Origin: Lentisphaeria bacterium UBA1732
Lineage (GTDB): Bacteria; Verrucomicrobiota; Lentisphaeria; Victivallales; UBA1829
Assembly: GCA_002315855.1 (NCBI GenBank)
Contig: DCIG01000070.1
Location: forward strand, 1 to 56,916
Length of the DNA stretch: 56,916 bases
Reading direction: 5' to 3'
The translations under genes were made by a program, and so were the position numbers. The notes under the pieces are model-generated. The model had not been told where the DNA came from and did no database searches. It saw nothing but the letters and a program-made list of their open reading frames with translations. Positions 8,417-17,228 of the stretch are shown here, piece after piece; the first letter of the stretch is position 1; each line of letters opens with the position of its first letter.

Positions 8417-9158
8417 GCCTGGAACAATCCCCGACTGGCTGAACCGGGCGGCACTTTTCCTGCCCGAAGAAACGCTGAATGCCATTCGCGCCGCCCATGT
8501 GCTGTGTGTCGGGCTCGGCGGAGTGGGCGGAATCGCCGCGGAAATGATTGCCCGTGCAGGTGTGTCCGGCATGACCATCGCAGACGGCGACTGCGTGGAA
8601 GCAGGGAATATCAACCGCCAGCTTCCGGCCCTGCACACCACAATCGGGCAGCTTAAAACCGAGGTCATGCGAGAACGACTGCTGTCCATCAATCCTGAGC
8701 TGAAACTGACCGTCATCAGCCGTTATCTGGAACCGCAGGACATGCGGGAACTGTATGAAAACGGGAAATTCACGGCGGTGCTGGATGCAATCGACTCCAT
8801 CGCACCCAAAACGGAACTGCTGTCTGAGGCCGTGCGGCGAAATATTCCCGCAGTCAGCTCCATGGGGGCAGGGCTGCGTCTCAATCCGGCACTGATTCAG
8901 GCAGACGACATCTCCAAAACGAGTGTTTGCCCGCTGGCGAAAGCCGTGCGGAAAGGACTGAGAGAGCAGGGGATTGAGACGGGTGTAACGACCGTATACT
9001 CAACCGAACAGCCTGCCAAACCGGGAAAAGATTCAGCAGGCCGCAATCTGATAGGCACGATTTCCTATATGCCGGCGATGTTCGGCGTCCGCTGTGCCGC
9101 AGAGCTGATCCGCATTCTCATGCAAGAGTTTCCTCAAACGAAACAGCCGAAAGAATGA
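8409..9158 (+). CDS. tcdA: tRNA threonylcarbamoyladenosine dehydratase (TcdA/CsdL, ThiF-fold)
   Basis: TcdA uses ATP to cyclise t6A37 of tRNA to ct6A. The 249-residue protein has the E1-like nucleotide-binding VLCVGLGGVGG (about 32-42), GDCVEAGNINRQ, DAIDSIAPKTELL, and the TcdA-specific region KTSVCPLAKAVRKGLRE. The ATG at 8409 overlaps the end of tatD by 8 bases. Upstream genes in the operon include another RNA modification enzyme (RsmB-type). The last 41 bases overlap the end of a convergent surface-protein gene. Confidence 0.92.
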   Translation: MNEPGTIPDWLNRAALFLPEETLNAIRAAHVLCVGLGGVGGIAAEMIARAGVSGMTIADGDCVEAGNINRQLPALHTTIGQLKTEVMRERLLSINPELKLTVISRYLEPQDMRELYENGKFTAVLDAIDSIAPKTELLSEAVRRNIPAVSSMGAGLRLNPALIQADDISKTSVCPLAKAVRKGLREQGIETGVTTVYSTEQPAKPGKDSAGRNLIGTISYMPAMFGVRCAAELIRILMQEFPQTKQPKE

Positions 9159-11394
9159 CTTCGCCGGTATCCGCTTTGATGAAAAGCTCATATTCGGATG
9201 TAAAGAACAATTCTGCGGGGTCATAGTAAAACGCTTCCTCGCCGTTAATGGTCAGTTTCATACAGGAAAACCCATCCAAAGAATCCAGATTTGCCGCACC
9301 GGCATGAATCAGAACGCGGCTTTCTCCTTCATCGAGGGATGCGGTAATATCCATTTTGTCGAATGAAAGAGTGTTCGTCATTTCACTGCCCCATTGAATG
9401 AACGGGTCTTCGCCGGATTCCGTTACCTCAAACTGCCAATTCAGGATACCTTGAAGATTATTCTCCGCCAAAATCGAAACGCGTGAGGAGGCATCGAAGG
9501 AAATGCGGTCAAAGCCTTGCAGAGAGGAGTTGATTTCGCCCTGATAATCGCGGAAACACAGGGAGCGAGTGCCGCTGACCAGCTCGCTGCCCCATTGACC
9601 GCGACTGCTGTCTCCGCAGATGATGTTATTGTTTGAGAGACCGCCTTTTCCGCTCAATTCGACGGTGGAATTGCCTTCGATGCGGGTAAAGCCGCAGCCC
9701 CCGGCGAAGATATTTCCGATGAGGGGGGCTTCATCCGAAAGAGAGAGTTTCACGGTAATATCGCCTGTGCGGGAATCTGTCATGGTATCGACGAGTTTCA
9801 CGCCGCCCCCCGCCGCATAAAGGGCATCCTGCAATTGGGAGTTGCCGCTCAAGGAGATTTCGATGTCGCCCGTGCTGTGCTGATTTCTGCCGAAATCACC
9901 GCCGTAAATGCGGTTGGAGGTACAGCCGGAGAGAGAGAGGCGAATTGCGCCGGAAGAGTCAGTTTCCGTGTCGGACCGATTGCCGCCGATGATTTGGTCG
10001 AAGCAGGAATTTTCGGCAAGGAACTGGTGGGAGGAGGGAGTCTGCATCCCGGTGAACGTGCCGCCTGTAACAACAACGGCATCTCCATCGGAAGCGGCGG
10101 ACCGGGCATCCGTCATGGTGCGATAGCCGATTCCGCTGTAGCGAATCCCTTCGGAATCGTACCATTCCACCGGAGAAACGCCGTCATAATCGGGATTCAC
10201 AAGGACTGACGGAACGCCGTTTGCAACGCGGATGGACAGGGAGCCGCCGGGGGCAACGACAAGAGACCACGTGCGGTCATCCACCATGCAGGAGGCACCG
10301 TTCTGCAAGACGACAGGCGAGTTTTCGCCGACTTGGAGCGTCAGAGATTTCAGGGAAGCGGCGTTGGTGGCGGCAACGAGATAAGACCCGTTTTCGAGGG
10401 TGCTTTCCGCCTTGACCGTATAAGAGCCGGTTCCGATATTGGAAATTTTGCTGAAATCATCCACAACGGCGGAGCCATCGGAGTTCAGGTTGAAATACAG
10501 GACGCCGGCATTGGTCAGTGTACCGCAGAACAGGTTTGAGCCGGAGAGAGTCAAGGTCCCCCATTCATCGTTGTAAACGGTGTCGGAGGAGGTTTTCAGG
10601 ACGATGTCCTGCAAGGTCAAAAACCATCCGTTATAAACCGCAGAGCCCTGACGGGCGGTGTTATCCTGAAAGATGCAGCCGGAGACTGTGCTCGTGCCGA
10701 CATTGTAAACAGCCGCGCCCTGATCAGCGGAGTTTGAGGTGAACGTGGACCCCGTGATGCTCAGTGTAGTGTCATAATAGGCAACCACTGCGCCGCCTGT
10801 TCCGGCGACATGGTTCCCTGTGAAGATGCAATCCGTGATGGAGCCTGAGGCCGACGAAAGCTCGACTGCGCCACCGTAGGAGGCCTGATTTTCAATGAAC
10901 TTTGCGCCGGAAATGCTTACGACTGTGCCGTACATCGCATAAACAGCACCACCGCCTCCGGTCGCCGTGTTTTTTTCGTAGAGGCCGCCGGAAATGTTCA
11001 GCGTGCCCTGATATGCTTCCACGGCACCGCCGAAGCCGTCGTAACCATAGAAGGTTTCTGCATGATTGCCGGAGAACGTGCCGCCGGATAAATCGATTTC
11101 TCCGGTCGTGCCGCAAATCACCGCGCCATACCAGCCTGTAATGCCGCTGGTGTTCAACGTGCCGTTCAGAATGCCGCCATTCTGGACATTCATCCCGGAC
11201 ACAGAGCCGCCGGACATGGATATGGTACCGCCGGTTTCCACCGTCACGGCCGAGGCAGTGCCGCCGGAGGCAATAACGGCATAGTCGAACTGGTATTCAC
11301 CGCCGCCGATTGTCGTGTCCGACAAGGAATCGCATTCAGCGAGAAGAATACCGTTTTTGTAAAGGAGGACTGATTTCTGTTCTTTGTCATTCAT
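9118..11394 (-). CDS. Beta-helix surface protein with Pmp/AIDA-like repeats
   Basis: The 758-residue product is almost entirely repeats of right-handed beta-helix type: strand-loop-strand repeats (about 30-75, GGTxSxVxVxxGG) and polymorphic-membrane-protein-like units (about 110-270, GGAVYA, FTGNHVAGTGG, FTSNSADQGAAVYN). A second Gly/Ser/Asn-rich region follows with IYGGDF and IFAGGCG motifs (about 490-620). There is no recognisable signal peptide (MNDKEQKSVLLYKNG) and no autotransporter barrel, so the secretion route is unclear. The ATG at 11394 has AAGGA 9 bases upstream; an upstream TTG is less likely. It follows a pseudopilin gene by 52 bases. Confidence 0.75.
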   Translation of the reverse strand: MNDKEQKSVLLYKNGILLAECDSLSDTTIGGGEYQFDYAVIASGGTASAVTVETGGTISMSGGSVSGMNVQNGGILNGTLNTSGITGWYGAVICGTTGEIDLSGGTFSGNHAETFYGYDGFGGAVEAYQGTLNISGGLYEKNTATGGGGAVYAMYGTVVSISGAKFIENQASYGGAVELSSASGSITDCIFTGNHVAGTGGAVVAYYDTTLSITGSTFTSNSADQGAAVYNVGTSTVSGCIFQDNTARQGSAVYNGWFLTLQDIVLKTSSDTVYNDEWGTLTLSGSNLFCGTLTNAGVLYFNLNSDGSAVVDDFSKISNIGTGSYTVKAESTLENGSYLVAATNAASLKSLTLQVGENSPVVLQNGASCMVDDRTWSLVVAPGGSLSIRVANGVPSVLVNPDYDGVSPVEWYDSEGIRYSGIGYRTMTDARSAASDGDAVVVTGGTFTGMQTPSSHQFLAENSCFDQIIGGNRSDTETDSSGAIRLSLSGCTSNRIYGGDFGRNQHSTGDIEISLSGNSQLQDALYAAGGGVKLVDTMTDSRTGDITVKLSLSDEAPLIGNIFAGGCGFTRIEGNSTVELSGKGGLSNNNIICGDSSRGQWGSELVSGTRSLCFRDYQGEINSSLQGFDRISFDASSRVSILAENNLQGILNWQFEVTESGEDPFIQWGSEMTNTLSFDKMDITASLDEGESRVLIHAGAANLDSLDGFSCMKLTINGEEAFYYDPAELFFTSEYELFIKADTGEVILSAVSFEETLA

Positions 11395-11446
11395 GATTGG
11401 AAATCCTTTCAAGGTTCAAGGTAAATAGGGTAATGTAAAGAGTTTA

Positions 11447-12433
11447 TCATTCGTTTGCAGGCAAGGTGCCGGGATACGCAAAGAACGGATCATAGGCACT
11501 GTCATCGGGACTGAGGTAGCCGGCACGCGCCATGTACTCCGAACCATCCTCGGGACGAGGCGTAAAACGGCGGGATAATTCGGCGTGACCATCGATGTAC
11601 ACCACGCCAGCCGCGCCTTTGTGACGGAAATCCGCGTAGCCGCCGACGCCGGAGGAAGTATTGTAGAGAAATGAGGTGGGGGACAGGACGTTGACGCCGC
11701 TGAAATAGGCGGCATCAGCATTCAGGGCGCATTCGGACGGGAGACGAACCATGCCGATTTTCACCCATCGCATTTTGAGGAAAGAGTCCTTCGGGCTTCT
11801 GTGGGTCAGAAGGTAATTATAGCCGTATCCGGCGAAGTAAGGATTCTGTCCGTTTTTGAAAACGAGGGACTGTCTAGCGGAGGGACACAGAAAAATACGG
11901 CTTGATGAAGCATCGCCGACCTCAGAAATCATGCCGGAAAGAATGCCGCCGTTTTTGTGGTCGCGTGAGCTGTCCCACTGGTCGCCGTTTCCGTTGACGG
12001 AGGGACAGAATATGCCGTTGTTCGCATAAGCATACTGATGCTGGAGAAGTCCGATTTGCTTCAAATTCGAGACGCAGGAGACAGTTCGGCTGTTTTCCCG
12101 CACGCTCGCCAATGCGGGGAGCAGGATGGCAGACAATATCGCAATCAAAGCGATTACGCAAAGGAGTTCGATCAGTGTGAAAGCGCGGACGGCTTTTCGG
12201 GGGAGTGTTTTCAGACCGGGGAAAGGCTGAAGACGAAGAAGAGTTTTCTTTTTGATTCCGAGGAACTTATGAAAGAAAGAAGAAGGGTGCAAGAGGGGGA
12301 GCAAGCCGAACAAAAACCGAAGCGGGACAAAATGCCGGAACGGATTGACATCAAGATACTTATCTCTTTTAAATGTTTTCACAGCATTATAAGCCGCTGC
12401 GCAGGCTTCAGGGTATCTGTGTAGAGCGCACAT
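11447..12433 (-). CDS. Type II secretion/pilin-like pseudopilin (DUF1559-type) with long leader
   Basis: A prepilin signal is seen at about residues 80-108: basic residues, then AFTLIELLCVIALIAILSAI with the +5 Glu, then LLPALASVRENSRTVSCVSNLKQIG. The body ends with the DUF1559-style FRHKGAAGVVYIDGHAE. Such proteins are abundant in Lentisphaerae and Planctomycetes and are presumed to be processed by a prepilin peptidase. An 80-residue basic and hydrophobic stretch precedes the cleavage site. The ATG at 12433 has GAGGAA 5 bases upstream, and no good internal start exists except a GTG at codon 18 without a binding site. It is probably co-transcribed with the beta-helix gene. Confidence 0.85.
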   Translation of the reverse strand: MCALHRYPEACAAAYNAVKTFKRDKYLDVNPFRHFVPLRFLFGLLPLLHPSSFFHKFLGIKKKTLLRLQPFPGLKTLPRKAVRAFTLIELLCVIALIAILSAILLPALASVRENSRTVSCVSNLKQIGLLQHQYAYANNGIFCPSVNGNGDQWDSSRDHKNGGILSGMISEVGDASSSRIFLCPSARQSLVFKNGQNPYFAGYGYNYLLTHRSPKDSFLKMRWVKIGMVRLPSECALNADAAYFSGVNVLSPTSFLYNTSSGVGGYADFRHKGAAGVVYIDGHAELSRRFTPRPEDGSEYMARAGYLSPDDSAYDPFFAYPGTLPANE

Positions 12434-12453
12434 TATTTCCTCGATTGTTACTT

Positions 12454-12481
12454 ACTGTATCTTCAGGCATTTATCATGCAA
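12454..12481 (-). promoter_or_regulatory. Candidate promoter for pseudopilin and beta-helix genes
   Basis: On the minus strand TTGCAT (12481-12476) and TACAGT (12459-12454) are spaced by 16 bases, about 20 bases before the pseudopilin ATG. Confidence 0.55.
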
Positions 12482-12616
12482 GAAGAAACGTCCAAGAATG
12501 TGCAGGATCAGACTACACCCGAAAGAAGGTTCACTGTCGCGCCACGGTTCCCGATTTACACAGGATTCACTGCAACATCAAGTTTTTTGCAGCAAAACGG
12601 CAAAAAAGAAATGTCT

Positions 12617-12645
12617 TTGCAATTTTGCTGATTAAATACTATATC
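12617..12645 (+). promoter_or_regulatory. Weak candidate promoter for the 47-codon ORF
   Basis: TTGCAA (12617-12622) and TATATC (12640-12645) have a 17-base spacer. The leader to the ATG at 12774 would be about 120 nt. Confidence 0.4.
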
Positions 12646-12737
12646 ACGATATTCGGAAAAGTCAAGATAAAAGATACAATCGTATTGATTTCTGTGCGTT
12701 GAAAAGTTAAATGTACCTTTGGAAGAGAGAAAAGTGT

Positions 12738-12752
12738 GTTTCGTCTTACAAA
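12738..12752. promoter_or_regulatory. TTTCGT..TACAAA repeat, copy 1
   Basis: GTTTCGTCTTACAAA upstream of the 47-codon ORF. Copies 2 (12920-12934) and 3 (12949-12962) lie just after it. They could be operator sites for the small protein, or remnants of an element. Confidence 0.4.
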
Positions 12753-12773
12753 TCTCATCAGAGGAGGTGCATC

Positions 12774-12917
12774 ATGGCATATCTGACGAAACGGGAACTC
12801 TGCAAGATCGAGAATATGCTCATTGCATGTGTCCCGCCCCAGGAAATAGCACAGAAACTGGGGAGGGGTACCCATGAAATCAGAAGTAAGAGCTTCTTGT
12901 TACAAGAAAATGGCTGA
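12774..12917 (+). CDS. 47-residue helix-turn-helix-like small protein
   Basis: An excellent ribosome-binding site (GAGGAGG, about 6 bases before the ATG) supports translation. The product, starting MAYLTKRELCKIENML, has a tri-helical-looking core in which EIAQKLGRGTHEI resembles a recognition helix-turn-helix as in IS30-type transposase N-termini or small repressors. It then runs out in a short tail. It may be a complete small regulator or the stub of a degraded transposase. Similar repeats flank it on both sides. miaB ends 59 bases beyond on the opposite strand. Confidence 0.5.
   Translation: MAYLTKRELCKIENMLIACVPPQEIAQKLGRGTHEIRSKSFLLQENG
12894..12908. repeat. Perfect 15-bp palindrome in the end of the small ORF
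   Basis: TTCTTGT-T-ACAAGAA is a perfect inverted repeat about a single central base. It shares the TACAA core with the nearby TTTCGT..TACAAA repeats, so it could be a protein-binding site. Confidence 0.5.
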
Positions 12918-12919
12918 GC

Positions 12920-12962
12920 GTTTCGTGTTACAAACAGGGAATAACGTTTTTCGTCATACAAA
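12920..12962. promoter_or_regulatory. TTTCGT..TACAAA repeats, copies 2 and 3
   Basis: GTTTCGTGTTACAAA (12920-12934) and TTTCGTCATACAAA (12949-12962), spaced by 15 bases, lie in the short gap between the small ORF and the end of miaB. Confidence 0.4.
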
Positions 12963-12975
12963 ACGCCATATAAGG

Positions 12976-14313
12976 TCAGAGGAGTTCGCCGTAGAGCGTG
13001 GTCGGGGTGGTGCGTCCGATTTTCACTCGGACGTAATCGCCCGGTTTGACAATGCCATCGGGAGTGAAAACAGCCTGACGGAATGTGTCGGTTTTTCCCA
13101 TCCAGCGGGCGGAGTTGCGTTTGCTGGGGCCTTCGACCAAAATCTCAAATATGCGTCCTGAAAGGTGAGCATGTGCAGATTCGGCGCGTTTCTCCAAATC
13201 GGCAAGGAGGATTTGATTGCGTTCTTCCTTGACTTCCTGGGGGACATCGTCATCCATGCGTGAGGAGCGAGTGCCTTTGCGGGGAGAATATTTGAAGATA
13301 TACGCATTGTCGTAGCCGACTTCGTTCATGAGGTCGCGGGTCATATTGAAATCTTCATCGGTTTCCGTAGGGAATCCGACAATCACGTCGGTGGTGAATG
13401 CGATTTCGGGGGCCTGTGCGACTAAACGATTGACGATGGAGCGATAATGTGCAGAATCATAAGGGCGGTTCATCAGCTTCAACACGCGGTCGGAGCCGGA
13501 TTGAAGCGGGAGATGAATACACTTGCAGACCTTGTCATTCCGAGCAATGGTATCAATCAGAGACTGAGAGAAATAAGCGGGGTGGGGCGAGGTGAAACGA
13601 ATGCGGCGGACACCGTCAATCGCGGAAATGGCGTTGAGCAAATCAGCGAATGGAGAGGTGGCATCATCCTTTGGGGGAGCCATATTGTCCCATCCGAAAG
13701 CGGAGACATTCTGCCCCAGCAGGAATATTTCCGTAACACCATGGTCTGCGAGCATCTTGCATTCATCGACAATGGAAGACATACTGCGGCTGCGTTCCGG
13801 TCCACGGACAAAGGGGACAATACAATAGGAGCAATAACGACTGCAACCGCGCATGATGGAAACGAACGCGGAGAACGGGGATTCCGCACCATCGAAACGA
13901 TGAGCATCAATACCGGGTGTATCTGCGCCGGCGCGTTCAAAAGAACCGTGCTTAATGCGTTCTTTGCGAATGGCGTCCACGATTTCGGGGATTTTGTGAA
14001 TGCGGTCCGTACCGATGGCAAAATCAAGGTGTTTGACGCGATTCAGGAGTTCTTCGCCGCGACTCTGCGCCATACAGCCCATAATGCCGATGATGAGAGA
14101 TGGATTGACGCGTTTGAGTTTGCCAAGGAAGCCAAGTTTGCCGATTTCCTTGCGTTCCGCCTGATCGCGGACACTGCATGTATTCAGGATAATCAAATCG
14201 GCGGCCTCTTCGGTTTCGACCGGAGACCATCCGTGTTCGATGAGGAGGGCCGCGGCGGAATTGGAGTCGCGGACATTCATCTGGCATCCGTAAGTTTTGA
14301 TGTAGAAATTCAT
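12976..14313 (-). CDS. miaB: tRNA-2-methylthio-N6-dimethylallyladenosine synthase
   Basis: MiaB is a radical SAM methylthiotransferase that converts i6A37 to ms2i6A37 in tRNA. The 445-residue protein has the N-terminal UPF0004 domain with three cluster cysteines (YGCQMN, LNTCSVR, GCMAQ), the radical SAM motif CSRYCSYC (about 155-162), and a C-terminal TRAM domain. The family segment FVSIMRGCSRYCSYCIVPF favours MiaB over MtaB or RimO. The ATG at 14313 overlaps the proB stop as ATGA, so it is the third gene of the DUF1846-proB-miaB operon. Confidence 0.94.
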   Translation of the reverse strand: MNFYIKTYGCQMNVRDSNSAAALLIEHGWSPVETEEAADLIILNTCSVRDQAERKEIGKLGFLGKLKRVNPSLIIGIMGCMAQSRGEELLNRVKHLDFAIGTDRIHKIPEIVDAIRKERIKHGSFERAGADTPGIDAHRFDGAESPFSAFVSIMRGCSRYCSYCIVPFVRGPERSRSMSSIVDECKMLADHGVTEIFLLGQNVSAFGWDNMAPPKDDATSPFADLLNAISAIDGVRRIRFTSPHPAYFSQSLIDTIARNDKVCKCIHLPLQSGSDRVLKLMNRPYDSAHYRSIVNRLVAQAPEIAFTTDVIVGFPTETDEDFNMTRDLMNEVGYDNAYIFKYSPRKGTRSSRMDDDVPQEVKEERNQILLADLEKRAESAHAHLSGRIFEILVEGPSKRNSARWMGKTDTFRQAVFTPDGIVKPGDYVRVKIGRTTPTTLYGELL

Positions 14314-15449
14314 TGTTCCGTCAGAACCATATTGTTTCGGTGGACAATTTCCTCTTCTGCATCGCATCCGAGGATTTCAAAAATTTCAGAAGACTGATGC
14401 CTGGCGATTTTCGCGGCATCATCCGAAGAGAAGTTGGTAATGCCTTTTGCAATGACCTGTCCCGTGGCATCTTCGATAATCTGAACGACATCGCCGCGCA
14501 TGAACGTATTGGACAGACCGCAAACGCCGGATGGCAGGAGACTGGAGCCTTTTTTCGTGATGGCATAAGCGGCTCCGGTGTCCACACGAATGGTCCCGGC
14601 GGCACGCGAAAATTCAGCAAGCCAGCGTTTGCGGGAATCCATTTTGTGAAGACCGTTTTCGGGTGGCAGGAATATGGTTCCGACATCCTCCGCATTCATA
14701 ATGCGGTCGATGATTTCAGGGTCGTTACCACTTGCAATCCAAAGGGTTTCTCCGGCGGCATTAAGCAGGTCAGCGGCTTTGAGCTTGGAAGCCATGCCGC
14801 CAATGGAGAACGAAGCATCATCCGTGCCTTTCGCCAAAGAACGAAGCTGATCGGAAATGCCGTGGACGACCGAAATGCGTTCTCCGAAAGAGCCATCGGG
14901 ATTGACATTCAACAAGCCATTGACGGTGGTCAAAATGATGGTCAGATTTGCGCGAATCATGGAACCGAGGCAACCCGCCAGAGTGTCATTGTCGCCGAAT
15001 TTGAGTTCGCTGACGGAGACGGGGTCGTTTTCGTTGATGATGGGGAGAATCTGCTGAGCGAGAAGCGCTTCAATGCAGTTAATGACGTTCAAATGGCGTT
15101 CTCTGGAGCGCAAATCATCGGCCGTGAGGAGAAGCTGAGCGGCACGGAAGCCGTATTTTTCGCATTCGGCATCGTACATTGCCATCAAGCGCACCTGACC
15201 GAGAGCTGCAAGGGACTGAACTTTTGAAAGGTGGCGGGGGCGGGCGGTCAACCCGATTGAGTGCATCCCCATGCCCACAGCCCCGGAAGACACCAGAATG
15301 ACCTGATGCCCGGATTCGCGCAAATCACGAATCTGGCGGACAAGTCGTTCGATGGCCGTGCGGTCAGCGAGGAGACGAGTTCCGACTTTCAGAACGATTC
15401 TGCGGCAATTTTTCAGAAGTCTTTTACGAAGAGCAACAGGGGCATTCAT
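14310..15449 (-). CDS. proB: Glutamate 5-kinase with C-terminal PUA domain
   Basis: ProB phosphorylates glutamate in the first step of proline synthesis. The 379-residue protein has the amino-acid-kinase domain (about 15-260: VLKVGTRLL, VSSGAVGMGM, INENDPVS, FGDNDTLAG, GGMASKLKAA) and a PUA domain (about 285-365, SLLPSGVCGLSNTFMRGDVVQI). Proline feedback inhibition is usual for the family. proA is not present nearby. It starts 6 bases after the DUF1846 stop and overlaps miaB by 4 bases. Confidence 0.95.
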   Translation of the reverse strand: MNAPVALRKRLLKNCRRIVLKVGTRLLADRTAIERLVRQIRDLRESGHQVILVSSGAVGMGMHSIGLTARPRHLSKVQSLAALGQVRLMAMYDAECEKYGFRAAQLLLTADDLRSRERHLNVINCIEALLAQQILPIINENDPVSVSELKFGDNDTLAGCLGSMIRANLTIILTTVNGLLNVNPDGSFGERISVVHGISDQLRSLAKGTDDASFSIGGMASKLKAADLLNAAGETLWIASGNDPEIIDRIMNAEDVGTIFLPPENGLHKMDSRKRWLAEFSRAAGTIRVDTGAAYAITKKGSSLLPSGVCGLSNTFMRGDVVQIIEDATGQVIAKGITNFSSDDAAKIARHQSSEIFEILGCDAEEEIVHRNNMVLTEQ

Positions 15450-15455
15450 GGGGGG

Positions 15456-16970
15456 TTATTCCGTGAAAAGGTCGCGAGTGGCGAATTTGGGATCGCTGGT
15501 GAGATTGACGCCAAGTTTGCGCAGACCAGCGGCATCGCCCTGCGAGGGGATGTGGGAGAGGTGCATTTCGCAGCCGGAGAAATCGGAAAGATGATTGAGG
15601 GCAAGTTTCGCGGCAGGGTTTGCCGTGGTACTGACCGCAAGAGCAATCAGGGTTTCCTCCAAGTCCAAACTCACGCGATTGCTGTTCAGGCGACCTTTCA
15701 GACCTGCGACCGAGTCGATGACTTCAGGTGAAATGAGGTCGAGTTCGGCGGGGAGGTTCGCCAATGCTTTCAATGCTTTCAGAACACAGGAAGCGGCGGC
15801 GTGAAGGACAGGCGAATTTTTACCGGTAATCATGCGTCCATCGGGCAATTCAATGGCGGCACCGCAGAAGAACCCGTCATTGCCGTGAGATTCGCTTTCG
15901 ACAGCGGCTTCGGCAGTTTTTCGAGCGGGACCGACCACAGCGCGGTCTTCTTCTTTCAGATTCAGATTGTCCATGAGCAAATGAGCGCGCTGGACAGTCT
16001 TGAGTTCGGTGGAACCGCTTGCGAAATCACAGCTGTAACGGAAGTAACGGCGGATGATTTCCTGTTCGGATGCTTTTCGGACGACTTTGTCATCCGAAAT
16101 GGCGAATCCGACACGGTTGACGCCCATATCGGTGGGTGATTTGTAGGCATTTTCGACCCCCATAATGCGTTCGCAAATGCGTCGGACGACGGGGAAGATT
16201 TCGACATCGCGGTTATAATTGACGGCAGTCTGACCGTAGTTTTCGAGGTGGAAAGGGTCAACCATATTGACATCGCCGATGTCGGCCGTGGCGGCTTCAT
16301 AAGCCAGGTTGACGGGGTGATTCAGGGGGAGATTCCATACGGGGAAGGTCTCGAATTTCGCATATCCGGCGGCGATTCCTCGCTTGTATTCGTGATAGAC
16401 CTGAGAAAGACAGGTCGCCATTTTGCCGCTGCTGGGACCGGGACCGGTAACGATGACAATGGGTTTCTGGCATTCGATGTAAGGATTGGCACCGTACCCG
16501 GCATCACTGACAATCAAATCGACATTTGCGGGATAGCCCTTGATGGCGTTGTGGCGATAAACGCGAATGCCGCGGCGTTCCAGCTTGGTGATGAAGTTAT
16601 TGACGGCCGGATGATCGGAATAACGGGTAACGACGACCGAGCTGACGGAAATATCCCATTTGCGGAGGTTGTCAATAATGCGCAAGGTGTCGGCATCGTA
16701 GGAGATACCGAAATCCGCACGGATTTTTTTGCGTTCGATGTCGCCGGAATAAATGCAAATGACGACTTCAATTTTGTCTTTCATGCGCTGAAGGAGTTTC
16801 AGCTTGACATTGGGGTCGAACCCGGGGAGAATGCGAGCGGCGTGATAGTCATAGGCAAGTTTGCCGCCGAATTCGATGTAGAGTTTATTCTGGAAACGTT
16901 CTGCACGACGAATGATTTCGGCAGATTGTTCTTCAAGATACCGAGCGTTGTCAAATCCGATAGGTTTCAT
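15456..16970 (-). CDS. DUF1846 (UPF0371) family protein
   Basis: The 504-residue product matches the conserved DUF1846 family across its length. It starts KPIGFDNARYLEEQS, contains IEFGGKLAYDYHAARILPGFDPNVK, the nucleotide-site-like VTGPGPSSGKMATCLSQ and DADTLRIIDNL, and ends near the usual family length. The biochemical function is not established to my knowledge. It is the first gene of an operon with proB and miaB and has a good promoter about 175 bases upstream. That genomic link does not suggest a shared pathway. Confidence 0.9.
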   Translation of the reverse strand: MKPIGFDNARYLEEQSAEIIRRAERFQNKLYIEFGGKLAYDYHAARILPGFDPNVKLKLLQRMKDKIEVVICIYSGDIERKKIRADFGISYDADTLRIIDNLRKWDISVSSVVVTRYSDHPAVNNFITKLERRGIRVYRHNAIKGYPANVDLIVSDAGYGANPYIECQKPIVIVTGPGPSSGKMATCLSQVYHEYKRGIAAGYAKFETFPVWNLPLNHPVNLAYEAATADIGDVNMVDPFHLENYGQTAVNYNRDVEIFPVVRRICERIMGVENAYKSPTDMGVNRVGFAISDDKVVRKASEQEIIRRYFRYSCDFASGSTELKTVQRAHLLMDNLNLKEEDRAVVGPARKTAEAAVESESHGNDGFFCGAAIELPDGRMITGKNSPVLHAAASCVLKALKALANLPAELDLISPEVIDSVAGLKGRLNSNRVSLDLEETLIALAVSTTANPAAKLALNHLSDFSGCEMHLSHIPSQGDAAGLRKLGVNLTSDPKFATRDLFTE

Positions 16971-17146
16971 TCTGTTTTTCCGTATGAAATTAAACTGAGT
17001 ACGACAAATCTTCGGATTTCAGGGAGAGCGAAGAAGAAGCGCCGCCCCTGAAAAATCAAAAGACATCCCTTTCAAATCAACTCAATTTGTTATTCACGAA
17101 CGGCGAGATTCGAGTGCCGCAAAAGAATTGATTTTTCCAAATATAT

Positions 17147-17175
17147 AATATAGCCTTTGCAAGGGGATTTATCAA
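17147..17175 (-). promoter_or_regulatory. Promoter for the DUF1846-proB-miaB operon
   Basis: On the minus strand TTGATA (17175-17170) and TATATT (17152-17147) are spaced by exactly 17 bases. The leader to the ATG at 16970 is about 170 nt. It contains one half of the dispersed palindromic arm (TTTCAAATCAACTC at 17070-17083). Confidence 0.7.
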
Positions 17176-17228
17176 ATCAGAAAGCAGAAAATGTCGATGG
17201 AAAATTCAGCGAGCGGGGGATGGCGGCG

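Larger units (their letters stand above)
12482..12773. other. AT-rich divergent intergenic region
   Basis: Between the pseudopilin promoter and the small helix-turn-helix-like ORF no gene is supported. It holds an imperfect hairpin (CAGCAAAA 12590-12597 with TTTTGCTG 12623-12630), a candidate rightward promoter and the first of three TTTCGT..TACAAA repeats. Confidence 0.6.
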
